Position numbers and translations under genes: made by a program. The notes below the pieces were generated by a model. It worked only from the letters and a program-made list of their open reading frames with translations. It was not told the origin of the DNA and ran no database searches. Shown here piece by piece: positions 9,186 to 18,066 of a stretch of 64,000 bases of DNA (position 1 is its first letter; each line of letters starts with the position of its first letter). The DNA is from Muribaculaceae bacterium. Lineage in GTDB: Bacteria > Bacteroidota > Bacteroidia > Bacteroidales > Muribaculaceae. Where the stretch lies: contig JAFYYI010000087.1 of the NCBI GenBank assembly GCA_017557665.1, positions 62,001-126,000 on the forward strand. The letters are read 5' to 3'.

Positions 9186-10418
9186 CTATTCCTTGGAAGC
9201 GGTGATCCATTCGACCTTCTTGCGGGGGCCGGTGAGGCGGTAGGGGAACAGCTTGGCGAGCTCCACCAGCCGGGAAATGTAGGCGATATCGTGATCGATG
9301 CGCGCCTTGATGTCGGCCTCGTGGCCGAGGTTGATGATCATGGACTTGCCGCGCGTGAGGCGGATGTGCAGTTCTTGGCGCCCGTCCTCTTCATCCTCGG
9401 TGAGGTGGTATTGCCATTTCGTGCCCTCGAAGTAGGTGTCAATCTGTTGTTGTAAGGCAGTTTTGGGGGATTCCTTGGCTGGCTTGTCGTTGTTGCCGTC
9501 GAACAGCCGGTGGAGCCATCCCTTGATGCCGTGCTGTGGCACATCGTCCTCCTTGTCGGCGTTGGCTGCTAGCTTCGCCTGCTGCCAGTCGTCACGCACC
9601 TCGCCGCGTACGGTAAACCGTCCGTCACGGGCCATGTAGGCAAACTCCTGCATGTAGGGCTTGACCAGGTCGAGGTGGTTGATGAAGTCGTCGTGCGGGA
9701 TGGGCAGGTCGAGGGTCTTGTATCGGTTCAGATAGACAAGCAGACGGGTCTTGTGTCCGTCGGCATGACGCTTGTCAACATAATAGGAGATGCCCGTGCC
9801 ATCGAAGTATCGCTTCAGGTAGGCATCGATGTTGTTCAGCGTCATGTTGCGCATCTTGACACCCTTGCTGTCGGCCTTGAAAGCGGCGGTGAGCTGTTCT
9901 TTCCACTCGGCGGCGTGATCCAGGAAAATCTGTGAAGCCTCGATGACGCGGCTGCGGTCGATGACCTCCATGGGAGCGCCGCTCCATTGCTGGTGGTAAT
10001 GCAACTCGTCGATATCGATGCGTGCTCTCACATTGGAGCCTTGGACTGCATGACATAATGTCAGTCCGCATGGGGCTTTCACATTCAGCCCGATGCCGTA
10101 ATTGTCCATTTCCACCAGCTGAACCATGTCGCTGGTGATGATGCCGTTGATGAGTTGGTCGTGAGCAGCCTCATATTCCTGGAGCATCCTTGCGCTGAGG
10201 CGAGGTCCCGTGCTCTGATGGCCGTTAGCCGAGGGTCTGTCGCCGAAAGCGGGTTTCAGGATGTGGTCGATGCTTTCGGCCACACGCTGCGACTCGGTTC
10301 CTTCGGTTTCGGTATAGGTGTAGATAAACATGACCATGAAACAAGCAATAATCGTGCCTTTTGCCCTGGTGCTGGCAGATTGTCGCTTTTCGGGCTTGAA
10401 GAATAGGCGCTGATACAA
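9186..10418 (-). CDS. Hypothetical protein upstream of the MoxR/VWA pair
   Basis: I do not recognise this protein of up to 410 residues. The stretch GTIIACFMVMFIYTYT (~21-36) could be a weak membrane anchor or may lie partly before the true start; ATGs at 10337 and 10331 are alternatives and no promoter box decides between them. The rest is soluble-looking, rich in charged residues, with no cysteine motif or nucleotide-binding loop. It is on the same strand as MoxR but 117 bp away across a tandem array, so co-transcription is possible, not shown. Codon use and base composition match the neighbours, which supports a real gene. It could be a third component of the MoxR/VWA system. Confidence 0.6.
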   Translation of the reverse strand: MYQRLFFKPEKRQSASTRAKGTIIACFMVMFIYTYTETEGTESQRVAESIDHILKPAFGDRPSANGHQSTGPRLSARMLQEYEAAHDQLINGIITSDMVQLVEMDNYGIGLNVKAPCGLTLCHAVQGSNVRARIDIDELHYHQQWSGAPMEVIDRSRVIEASQIFLDHAAEWKEQLTAAFKADSKGVKMRNMTLNNIDAYLKRYFDGTGISYYVDKRHADGHKTRLLVYLNRYKTLDLPIPHDDFINHLDLVKPYMQEFAYMARDGRFTVRGEVRDDWQQAKLAANADKEDDVPQHGIKGWLHRLFDGNNDKPAKESPKTALQQQIDTYFEGTKWQYHLTEDEEDGRQELHIRLTRGKSMIINLGHEADIKARIDHDIAYISRLVELAKLFPYRLTGPRKKVEWITASKE

Positions 10419-10458
10419 TAAAAAGCCCCAGAACCCCCGAAAACTGAAAACTATTTAC

Positions 10459-10466
10459 TACCTTTG
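10459..10466 (+). promoter_or_regulatory. -7 promoter motif for the first MBOAT gene
   Basis: TACCTTTG on the plus strand lies 23 bp upstream of ATG 10490. A convincing -33 TTTG is not visible. Confidence 0.5.
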
Positions 10467-10489
10467 CCGATTCTTGGCGAACTCAAGTC

Positions 10490-11887
10490 ATGCAATTTGA
10501 CACCTATACATATGCTCTGTTCCTTCCCCTGGTGTTTTTCATCTACTGGGGGTTGCGCAACCATCTCAAGTGGCAGAACCTGTTTCTGCTGGTTGCCAGT
10601 TATGTGTTCTATGGCTGGTGGGACTGGCGCATGTTGAGCCTGATCATGCTCACAACCGTGACCACTTGGGGCAGTGCATTGATGATGAAAGGCAATCGCT
10701 CTCGGGGTGACAAATTGTGGGCGGCAGCCAATATCGTGCTGAATCTGGGCATCCTGTGTGTCTTCAAGTATCTGAACTTCTTGAGGGACAGTTTTGTGCA
10801 TCTGCTCAACCTGTTCGGTGTCAACCCCGACTGGCCCACTCTGAACATCCTGCTGCCCGTGGGTATTTCGTTCTACACTTTCCAGGCCATCAGTTACACG
10901 ATTGATGTGTATCGCGGAGATATCAAAGCTACACGCAACGCGGTGGCTTTCAGCGTGTTCATTGCATTCTTTCCCCAGCTTGTGGCTGGCCCCATCGAGC
11001 GAGCTACCAACCTGTTGCCGCAATTCCTGCGCAATAAATCGTTTGACTATGACAACGCTGTGGTGGGTATGCGTCAGATCCTGTGGGGCTTGGGTAAAAA
11101 GGTCATCATCGCCGACACGATGGGCACCTATGTGGACCAGTTGCTGAATAATCCCTATTACTACTCGTCGACGAGCATGATTTGGGCCGGCATCCTGTTT
11201 GCCGTTCAGATTTATGCCGACTTCTCGGGTTACAGCGACATCGCTATCGGTTCGGCGCGACTGCTGAACATCAGACTCAAAGCCAACTTCCGTTATCCCT
11301 TCTTCTCACGCAACATGAAGGAGTTGTGGCAGCGGTGGCACATCTCGTTGATGACCTGGTTCAGGCATTATGTCTATTTCCCGTTGGGCGGTTCCCGTCG
11401 CGGTCAGTGGCGCACGGCATTGAACACGATGATCGTGTTCGCCTTGTCAGGACTGTGGCACGGTGCTGACTGGACATTTGTCATCTGGGGTACCGTTAAC
11501 GGCCTGTTATTGTTGCCCTTTGTGTTCATGCCTCGCAAGAAGTTGAGCGACCATGCGTCGCTGGTTGACTTGTCCCGTTGCTTGTTGACGTTCTTCCTCT
11601 TTGCGATGGTGTTCATCGCTTTCCGGGCCAACGGCATCGGCCATTTGGGCCAGATATGTGATGTCATTGTTCACGGCCGCTGGGGTGAATGGCCCGAATT
11701 CCTGGAGGCTCTGTATTACATCGTGCCCTTCTTTGTCATCGAGTGGCTGGGTCGTCGCCAGGAGTTCCCGTTACAGCAGATGCGGTTCCCGCGCGTGTTG
11801 CGGTGGATTATCTATTGGGGCTTGCTCGTGGGCATTTCGCTGGCCAGTCTGGACACCGATATGCAATTCATCTATTTCCAGTTCTAG
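10490..11887 (+). CDS. MBOAT-family membrane O-acyltransferase (AlgI-like), copy 1
   Basis: A polytopic membrane protein of 465 residues with about ten to eleven hydrophobic segments. Signature regions of the AlgI/DltB branch are present: NFLRDSFVHLL, FPQLVAGPIERA, FSGYSDIAIGSARLL and SGLWHGADWTFVIWG, with the invariant catalytic histidine at H324. Members move acyl groups, usually acetyl, across the inner membrane for transfer to a polysaccharide or peptidoglycan. Copy 2 follows 79 bp downstream with the same length and most residues identical, and an SGNH-like protein follows that. The layout matches algI-type acetylation cassettes with a periplasmic transferase partner. The glycan substrate cannot be told from the sequence. 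Confidence 0.92.
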   Translation: MQFDTYTYALFLPLVFFIYWGLRNHLKWQNLFLLVASYVFYGWWDWRMLSLIMLTTVTTWGSALMMKGNRSRGDKLWAAANIVLNLGILCVFKYLNFLRDSFVHLLNLFGVNPDWPTLNILLPVGISFYTFQAISYTIDVYRGDIKATRNAVAFSVFIAFFPQLVAGPIERATNLLPQFLRNKSFDYDNAVVGMRQILWGLGKKVIIADTMGTYVDQLLNNPYYYSSTSMIWAGILFAVQIYADFSGYSDIAIGSARLLNIRLKANFRYPFFSRNMKELWQRWHISLMTWFRHYVYFPLGGSRRGQWRTALNTMIVFALSGLWHGADWTFVIWGTVNGLLLLPFVFMPRKKLSDHASLVDLSRCLLTFFLFAMVFIAFRANGIGHLGQICDVIVHGRWGEWPEFLEALYYIVPFFVIEWLGRRQEFPLQQMRFPRVLRWIIYWGLLVGISLASLDTDMQFIYFQF

Positions 11888-11947
11888 CATGATAAGAGGA
11901 GCGATGAAAAATGGCGCTGATGAGCAACGTGATACAGGCTTTTTGAC

Positions 11948-11955
11948 TAATTTTG
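11948..11955 (+). promoter_or_regulatory. Internal -7 promoter motif before MBOAT copy 2
   Basis: TAATTTTG ends 11 bp before ATG 11967. If it is used, the transcript would have a leader of only a few bases. No good -33 box is seen. Confidence 0.45.
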
Positions 11956-11966
11956 CATCTTAATTA

Positions 11967-13364
11967 ATGCAGTTTGATACTTACACATACGCTCTGTTCC
12001 TGCCTCTGGTGTTCTTTTGCTACTGGGGGTTGCGCAACCATCTCAAATGGCAGAACCTGTTCCTGCTTATAGCCAGCTACGTCTTCTATGGCTGGTGGGA
12101 CTGGCGTATGCTGGGCCTGATCATGCTCACGTCGTTAAGCACCTATGGCACAGCCATGGTGATGCGTGGTGACCGTTCCAGGCATGACAAATTGTGGGTG
12201 GCGTTTAACGTGGTACTCAATTTGGGCATTCTGGCGGTATTCAAGTATCTGAACTTCCTGCGCGACAGCCTGGTGGACTTGTTGGGCTTGTTCGGCGTCA
12301 ATCCCGACTGGCCGACCCTTCACATCCTGCTGCCGGTGGGTATCTCGTTCTACACCTTCCAGGCCATCAGTTACACCATCGACGTGTATCGCGGAGACGT
12401 CAAGCCCACACGGGACGCCGTGGCCTTCTGTGTCTTTATCGCCTTCTTCCCGCAGTTGGTGGCCGGCCCCATCGAGCGCGCTTCCAACCTGTTGCCGCAA
12501 TTCCTGCGCAAGAAGACGTTTGACTACGGCAACGCGGTGATAGGTATGCGCCAGATCCTGTGGGGCTTGGCCAAGAAAGTGATAGTCGCCGACAGCATCG
12601 GCTATTATGTCGACCAGCTGTTGTATAATCCCTACCATTATTCGGCCTGGAGCATGGTATGGGCATCGATGCTCTTTGTCATCCAGATTTATGCCGACTT
12701 CTCGGGTTACAGCGATATTGCCATCGGTTCTGCGAGACTGCTGAACATCAAGCTGCAGCCTAACTTCCGCTACCCGTTCTTCTCACGCAACATGAAGGAA
12801 CTGTGGCAGCGGTGGCACATCTCGTTGATTCTGTGGTTCCGCTACTATGTCTATTTCCCGATGGGCGGCTCACGCTACGGGCGTTGGCGCACGGCCTTCA
12901 ATGTCATGGTGCTGTTCACGCTTTCGGGCTTGTGGCACGGTGCCGACTGGACATTTGTCATCTGGGGTGTGCTCAATGGCCTGCTGATCGTGCCCTTTGT
13001 CTTCCTGCCACGCAAGAAGATGACACGTGACCCCAGCAACCGCGACATCCCTCGATGTTTGTTGACATTCGTCATTTTTGCCTTGGCCAGCATCTCGTTC
13101 CGCGCCAACAACCTGGTGCACTTGAACGAGATCTGTGACGTGGTGCTGAACACCTCGTGGACGCTGCGTCCGGTCTTCGGGCAGCCCTTGTACTACATCG
13201 TGCCGTTCTTTATCATCGAATGGCTGGGGCGCAAGCACGAGTTCCCGCTGGAGCACTTGCCGTTCCCCACGGCGGTGCGCTGGCTCATCTATTGGGCGCT
13301 GTTGATAGGCATCTCCATTATCGGCCTTGACCGTGACATGCAGTTTATTTATTTCCAGTTCTAG
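11967..13364 (+). CDS. MBOAT-family membrane O-acyltransferase (AlgI-like), copy 2
   Basis: This is a close paralogue of the gene just upstream: same length (465), same first residues (MQFDTYTYALFLPLVFF), same C-terminus (DMQFIYFQF) and catalytic histidine at H324 in SGLWHGADWTF. Differences concentrate in loops, such as residues ~55-80 and ~340-400. The two copies look like a tandem duplication kept by selection, possibly with different acceptor or donor preference. The stop codon TAG at 13362-13364 is 11 bp from the likely start of the SGNH-like gene, so copy 2 and that gene are surely co-transcribed. Confidence 0.92.
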   Translation: MQFDTYTYALFLPLVFFCYWGLRNHLKWQNLFLLIASYVFYGWWDWRMLGLIMLTSLSTYGTAMVMRGDRSRHDKLWVAFNVVLNLGILAVFKYLNFLRDSLVDLLGLFGVNPDWPTLHILLPVGISFYTFQAISYTIDVYRGDVKPTRDAVAFCVFIAFFPQLVAGPIERASNLLPQFLRKKTFDYGNAVIGMRQILWGLAKKVIVADSIGYYVDQLLYNPYHYSAWSMVWASMLFVIQIYADFSGYSDIAIGSARLLNIKLQPNFRYPFFSRNMKELWQRWHISLILWFRYYVYFPMGGSRYGRWRTAFNVMVLFTLSGLWHGADWTFVIWGVLNGLLIVPFVFLPRKKMTRDPSNRDIPRCLLTFVIFALASISFRANNLVHLNEICDVVLNTSWTLRPVFGQPLYYIVPFFIIEWLGRKHEFPLEHLPFPTAVRWLIYWALLIGISIIGLDRDMQFIYFQF

Positions 13365-13375
13365 TGTTGAGAGTG

Positions 13376-14422
13376 ATGAAACAGCAGGGATTCAAAAAAT
13401 TTGTTTTGCGCACATTGCTGGCATTGACACCGGTGATAGCCTATGTCGCCTTGTATCTCATCATGGACCCGTTCAGGGTAGTTCATCCCTATAATGGCGT
13501 GTCGGTGCAAGCGGGCGACACGCTGGAGCGCATCCCCAACAAACGCTATGTCGCCATCGAGGGTTTCAAGCACTATAACGACTCGATGCACTATAACTCG
13601 TTCATCTTCGGCTCTTCGTTGTCGTCCAATTTTACGGCTGCTGCCTGGAAGAAACATCTGCCCGACAGTGCAAGGGTGTATCACTTCACCGCAGGCGCCG
13701 AGCCGCTGGTGGGCATCCGTGACGAGTTGCGCTACCTGTTTGACCACCATGTTCCGGTGGCTCACGCACTGCTGGTGATGGAGGAAGAGATGTATCGTCG
13801 TCCCACGCGGTATGAGGAATTGCCCTATGTGCCGCACTATGACGTGTCGCCCGATATCACATGGCTGGATTTCCAGCGCGTACACTTCAATGCCTTCCGT
13901 GATCCAGACATGTTCGTGTACAACTTCTTCCCCTCGCTAGTGGCCGACAAACTGGTGGCCGACGGCAAGATGCAGACCGTGCCCAGCGGCGGTCACGACG
14001 AGTTGACCAACGAGGACTCCAGCTCCAAGCTGGATTCCATCATCTTGAGCAACCCAAGGGCTTACTACGAACAAATGCCCTGGCTGGTCAATATGCAACC
14101 GCTTCCCAATCCCATGCCGTTGAGCATCGGGCCCGATGCCGAGAAGCTCTTGCGTGAAATCGCCGCTATGTTGCAGGAATATCATGTGGATTATCTGGTG
14201 ATTGTGCCGCCACGATTCCGCACCCAGGGCTTGTTGCCGCTGGACCACGCATTGTTGTGTGAAATCATGGGTGAGGAACATGTCAATGATTTCAGTTGGG
14301 ACAACGAACTGGTTAATGACCTGGAGAGCTATTACGACGGCATGCATATCCTCACCTACCGCTGCTCGGAACTCATCGACCGCTGCTATTCCCGCCCACG
14401 GTTCACGTTGTCCGGCCGCTGA
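13376..14422 (+). CDS. SGNH-hydrolase-like partner of the MBOAT proteins
   Basis: A 348-residue protein with one N-terminal membrane segment (FVLRTLLALTPVIAYVALYL) and a periplasmic domain. Block I of an SGNH fold is suggested by FIFGSSLSSNF, with nucleophile candidate S81. The Asp/His pair is suggested by YYDGMHILTY near residue 320. SGNH-like proteins beside AlgI-type MBOATs act as the periplasmic transferase that places the acyl group on the glycan, as in AlgJ/AlgX and related systems. ATG 13376 is chosen; a GTG at 13364 in the same frame overlaps the previous stop codon. Overall similarity to named families was not verifiable, so the assignment rests on motifs and context. Confidence 0.7.
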   Translation: MKQQGFKKFVLRTLLALTPVIAYVALYLIMDPFRVVHPYNGVSVQAGDTLERIPNKRYVAIEGFKHYNDSMHYNSFIFGSSLSSNFTAAAWKKHLPDSARVYHFTAGAEPLVGIRDELRYLFDHHVPVAHALLVMEEEMYRRPTRYEELPYVPHYDVSPDITWLDFQRVHFNAFRDPDMFVYNFFPSLVADKLVADGKMQTVPSGGHDELTNEDSSSKLDSIILSNPRAYYEQMPWLVNMQPLPNPMPLSIGPDAEKLLREIAAMLQEYHVDYLVIVPPRFRTQGLLPLDHALLCEIMGEEHVNDFSWDNELVNDLESYYDGMHILTYRCSELIDRCYSRPRFTLSGR

Positions 14423-14471
14423 TGGCCGAGGGCCTGACATAGGAGCCCGCAGGGTCATGATATCATATAAA

Positions 14472-14503
14472 CGAGGGCGCGTCTGAATCCAGACGCGCCC
14501 TCG
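14472..14503. terminator. Bidirectional terminator between convergent genes
   Basis: A perfect 14-bp GC-rich stem (CGAGGGCGCGTCTG with its complement) and AATC loop lie between the SGNH-like gene and the C10 protease gene, which converge here. Confidence 0.8.
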
Positions 14504-14537
14504 CTATTGTGGATGATGAAAGATCAGTCAGTGATCC

Positions 14538-17500
14538 TTATTGATTGAGGATGTAGCTGATGAGTGCGATAGCATCCGAGATGCTAATCGTACCATCCTC
14601 GTTGAAGTCTGCAGCATTGCTGTCGAAGTTCTCAGCCTCACTGTTAAGGATATAGTTGATGAGCATTGAGGCGTCACTGATGTTGATGAAGCCGTCCATG
14701 TTCACGTCACCGATCTGGTGGTTGGGTGCTTCCTCGGCAATCTCGTCAAGGAAAATCTGCAGTTGGGAGGCGTCGCTGGTCTTCACATCGTCGGCATAGA
14801 CCTCGAACGCATTCACCACACCCCTTGACGACTTCACAAAGTGGCTGCCAGTCGAGTTCATGAAGTAAGCATCCTCGATATTGTGCTTGAAGAATTCACC
14901 GATGACCATGTGGTGGGTGCCGCTGGTAATGGCACTGGGATTGGGCTTGACGGTCACGTTGTTAGCACTGAATACAAACGTTTTGTCTCGCATGTCGGTG
15001 CCGTTAGCGCCGTCGTAGGGAGCCACAAAGTAAGGCACATTGGCTTCAAGCTTATTACCAACATATTCAGCAACTAATCTGGCGTCGTCGTCGGTATCTT
15101 CCTCCTCATTGAAGTTGCAGACCCACAGGCCCTTGGCGTCGGTCTTGCTGTGCATCCAATCGATGGGTGCGCCATCAGCAGTCACACTGGTTGCGGCGAA
15201 GGGCAGTACCATGGTGTTCCATCCGCCATTCTCACCGGCATGGCGACCCTTGTTGAACTTGCGCTCGAAGCTGATGTTCTCGGCCGTGAAGCGGTAGGGC
15301 GTGTAGAAGTCATATCCGTGCTGTAGCACGACATCGCGCTGGGCGACATTATTCTGAATCACGTTTTTGGCTTCAAGTCCAGCAGGGATATACTTGGAAC
15401 TGCTGCCGATGAAGAACAGCGTGTTGGGATTCTCGTTGGGAATCAAAGAGGTGAGGTTGAGATCCATGAGGCTGACAGCTGCGGCATTCTCGGGTACTCG
15501 GATGCCGTTATAGGGCTTGTAGCCGGTGCGGTTGCCTTGACCGTCCCAAACCACCATACCGCGCTCCATGGTATAGTACTTGGAGCCTCCGGGAGGCACG
15601 AGGTTCTTGGTGGAGTCGTTCTCGTTGCGTCCGTAGATGTTGAGGGCATAACGTGAACCGAATGCCAGGTTGTCAAAGTCGAAATAGAAGGTCTGGGTCT
15701 CACCTGCGGGGATGTTGACCGACACGTTCTGATAGCTGATCATCGTGCCGTGGTTGTTCTCGTCGACGATGAAGATGGGCGCCAGCAGGTAACGGGTGTA
15801 ATCACCGTCAGCATGGTTGGTGACGTCGACCTTGAAACGGATGAAGCTGTCATAGACAATCATGTTCTCGTCGGCGCCGAGGGCGTTGATGTCAACCGTC
15901 AGGTTCATGGGCACCATGGCATTGTCGGCGATGCTCACGCTACCCGTTCCGGGAATCGAAGGTGACCAGGTGTCGTAGAGGGTTGACAGGTGGGCGCTCT
16001 TGGTGCCAGGGTTCTTCGGGGTGAAGTTGAAGGTCACCACCTTAGTGCCACCAGCGGGAATCTCGGCTTCGATGACAGTAGTGTACTCACTGTACTCGTC
16101 GAAGGCCTCATTGTCCACAAAGAGGTAAAGCTTGCCGCTGTAGCGGTCGGCGCTGTTGTTCTTGACGGTCACGTGGCACTGCTCGGCAGTTCCCACCTTC
16201 TCGCCGCCGGTGAATTCAAACTTGGTGGACTGGAGGTCCACGATGGGATGGTCGGTGAAGGTGACCCAATTGCCGTTGAAGGTGGCCTCAACGTAGTAAC
16301 GGTCGCTTTCAATCATGGGATCCCACACGTTGCTGGCGGGAATGGAGCTGACGGGAACGATTTTGTAGGTACCGCTGGTGATGCCCTTTCCGAAGGGATA
16401 GGTTACGGAACTTTGTGCCTCGGGCCAGCTGTCGGTTACTGACAGATAGTTGGCGCCATAATACGTCTGGGCGATAAGTTCCACGAAGTTGTTGTTGCTG
16501 TCATAGAGGGCGATACCGCGCAGGTACTTAGTGCCATCGTCGATATGGTCTTCGGCCGTCACCTTGATGCGGCGGTTCTTGTTGAGCTTGAAGTTGCCGT
16601 CGTCGCCGCGCTCAAAAGTGCGGGTTCCCGTGTAGTACATGTTCCAGACGGTGAGGCGGTGGTCCACTTCTTCGGGTATGCCGCTGTATCCGGGTTCGAT
16701 GCCGATGATGGCGGTCTGGTCAATGTTATAACCTTCCATGCTGTGTGCAGCGCCCACGCCACCGGCATAGGGGTTCATCACCGAGAGGACAAAGTATCCG
16801 TCACCGATGCCACCCCAACCCCAGTTGATGTGGAAGTAGTCACCGTAGGCATAACCGTCGCAGACGAAGGAGTGTCCACCACCGCTACCGGCACGACCGT
16901 TGTAAATCATGGGACGTCCTGCTGCCAGTTCCTGGTAAATCATCTCTTCCCAGTCGCCTTGTTCGTAGTCACTTCGGTAGACCAACTTGGCATCGTAGTT
17001 GAAATACTCGTTCAACGCTGTGGGGATATAGGGGTCGCTGGTGCTGGAAGCGTTGATACCGTACTGCATGTGGGCAGCACAACCGGCATAAAGCATGAGC
17101 CAAGCAACGGCATCTTTCTCGGCGTCGGTTTCGGCTCCGGTGTAACGATCTTTCATGTTATCCCAGTCGAAATACATGGGGTACAAGGGATCGGTATCAA
17201 AAAGACCATATTCCTCGTTCATGTAATAGACGACCTGGTAGGAGGGTATAGTCTGTGAGCAGCTCAGCGGGAACCTGTAGAAGTTCATGACCTGAGCCAT
17301 CGCAGTGGCTACGCATCCAGTGTAGGCTAACTCGCCCACGGTGTCTCCATTCTCGTCAATGTCCATGAACTCGGGGCAGCGGTTCCAGTAGGGAGCGGCC
17401 TGGTCCCAGTGAGTGGTGATCAACGGGGAGATGCTGTTGCGGGTGGGGCGGGGAGCATTCAGGTTCTCGCCAGTGATTCCCAGCTGGTCCAGCATGGCAA

Positions 17501-17855
17501 TCTGCTCATTGTAGCTCTCGAACCAAGCCTTCATGTTGGCCGGGACGTTGTTGGGGTCAAAATGCCCATTGTCGGTAAATCCCAGAATCGGGATGGTCCT
17601 GTCATCACCCGAGACGATGACAAATCCCTTGTCATTGACAGTGTTGAACACAAAATAGTTAGTCTGCATGGTCGATTGCTGACCATTGGCCATCATGCGG
17701 GGAGTGAAGTTGACAGGTGTCGCTTTCACTGTGACATTTGGTCGGTGTTGCTGCAAGAATTGACTCGCCGCTTTCTGGGCCACTTCAGGCGTGATAGGGG
17801 CAGCGGTCGCTGCAATAGCAAGCACAAGTGCTGCTAGAATTGTAAATTTTCTCAT
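14538..17855 (-). CDS. Secreted C10-family (streptopain-like) cysteine protease with dockerin-like C-terminus
   Basis: An 1105-residue secreted protease. Residues 1-18 are a signal peptide. Residues ~20-135 match the Spi-type propeptide (ASQFLQQHRPN, then GFVIVSGDDRTIPILGF). The peptidase domain has the catalytic cysteine C181 in YTGCVATAMAQVMNFY and histidine H328 in GGGHSFVCDGY, then the Trp-rich FHINWGWGGIGDGYF. Residues ~390-1000 are beta-rich accessory domains. The last ~60 residues hold two calcium-binding dockerin-like repeats (GDVNMDGFINISDASMLIN, then ADFNEDGTISISDAIALIS), ending two or three residues after the second. No cohesin is present in the window. Relatives are extracellular proteases such as streptopain and Prevotella interpain A. 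It is transcribed from the promoter at 17935-17966. Confidence 0.93.
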   Translation of the reverse strand: MRKFTILAALVLAIAATAAPITPEVAQKAASQFLQQHRPNVTVKATPVNFTPRMMANGQQSTMQTNYFVFNTVNDKGFVIVSGDDRTIPILGFTDNGHFDPNNVPANMKAWFESYNEQIAMLDQLGITGENLNAPRPTRNSISPLITTHWDQAAPYWNRCPEFMDIDENGDTVGELAYTGCVATAMAQVMNFYRFPLSCSQTIPSYQVVYYMNEEYGLFDTDPLYPMYFDWDNMKDRYTGAETDAEKDAVAWLMLYAGCAAHMQYGINASSTSDPYIPTALNEYFNYDAKLVYRSDYEQGDWEEMIYQELAAGRPMIYNGRAGSGGGHSFVCDGYAYGDYFHINWGWGGIGDGYFVLSVMNPYAGGVGAAHSMEGYNIDQTAIIGIEPGYSGIPEEVDHRLTVWNMYYTGTRTFERGDDGNFKLNKNRRIKVTAEDHIDDGTKYLRGIALYDSNNNFVELIAQTYYGANYLSVTDSWPEAQSSVTYPFGKGITSGTYKIVPVSSIPASNVWDPMIESDRYYVEATFNGNWVTFTDHPIVDLQSTKFEFTGGEKVGTAEQCHVTVKNNSADRYSGKLYLFVDNEAFDEYSEYTTVIEAEIPAGGTKVVTFNFTPKNPGTKSAHLSTLYDTWSPSIPGTGSVSIADNAMVPMNLTVDINALGADENMIVYDSFIRFKVDVTNHADGDYTRYLLAPIFIVDENNHGTMISYQNVSVNIPAGETQTFYFDFDNLAFGSRYALNIYGRNENDSTKNLVPPGGSKYYTMERGMVVWDGQGNRTGYKPYNGIRVPENAAAVSLMDLNLTSLIPNENPNTLFFIGSSSKYIPAGLEAKNVIQNNVAQRDVVLQHGYDFYTPYRFTAENISFERKFNKGRHAGENGGWNTMVLPFAATSVTADGAPIDWMHSKTDAKGLWVCNFNEEEDTDDDARLVAEYVGNKLEANVPYFVAPYDGANGTDMRDKTFVFSANNVTVKPNPSAITSGTHHMVIGEFFKHNIEDAYFMNSTGSHFVKSSRGVVNAFEVYADDVKTSDASQLQIFLDEIAEEAPNHQIGDVNMDGFINISDASMLINYILNSEAENFDSNAADFNEDGTISISDAIALISYILNQ

Positions 17856-17934
17856 GTTTGATGTTAATGATATAGATGATTAAATTATGTGCTTAAAATC
17901 CAGGATTTTCATAACCTCAGAAAAAGAAAGCATG

Positions 17935-17966
17935 CAAAAATATAAATTATTTTTATAATATGCAAA
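17935..17966 (-). promoter_or_regulatory. Promoter of the C10 protease gene
   Basis: Minus strand: TTTG (17963-17966), 20-bp spacer, TATTTTTG (17935-17942), giving a leader of about 75 bases. A second TAATTTTG overlaps the -33 box. A 7-bp hairpin (GGCACGA/TCGTGCC, 17971-17995) sits just upstream and might be an operator or the remnant of a terminator. Confidence 0.75.
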
Positions 17967-18015
17967 ATTAGGCACGAAAAATAACGTCTCGTGCCCTAAA
18001 AAAGGTGTTTTGTTA

Positions 18016-18053
18016 TAAAAAAAGCCTTAAAACTTGATTTTTTTAAGAAGGCT
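18016..18053 (-). terminator. Terminator of the yitT-like gene
   Basis: In minus-strand reading the stem AGCCTT/AAGGCT, extended by A-T pairs, is followed by a run of seven U. It lies 13 bp past the stop codon. Confidence 0.8.
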
Positions 18054-18066
18054 ATGATTACTGTTT

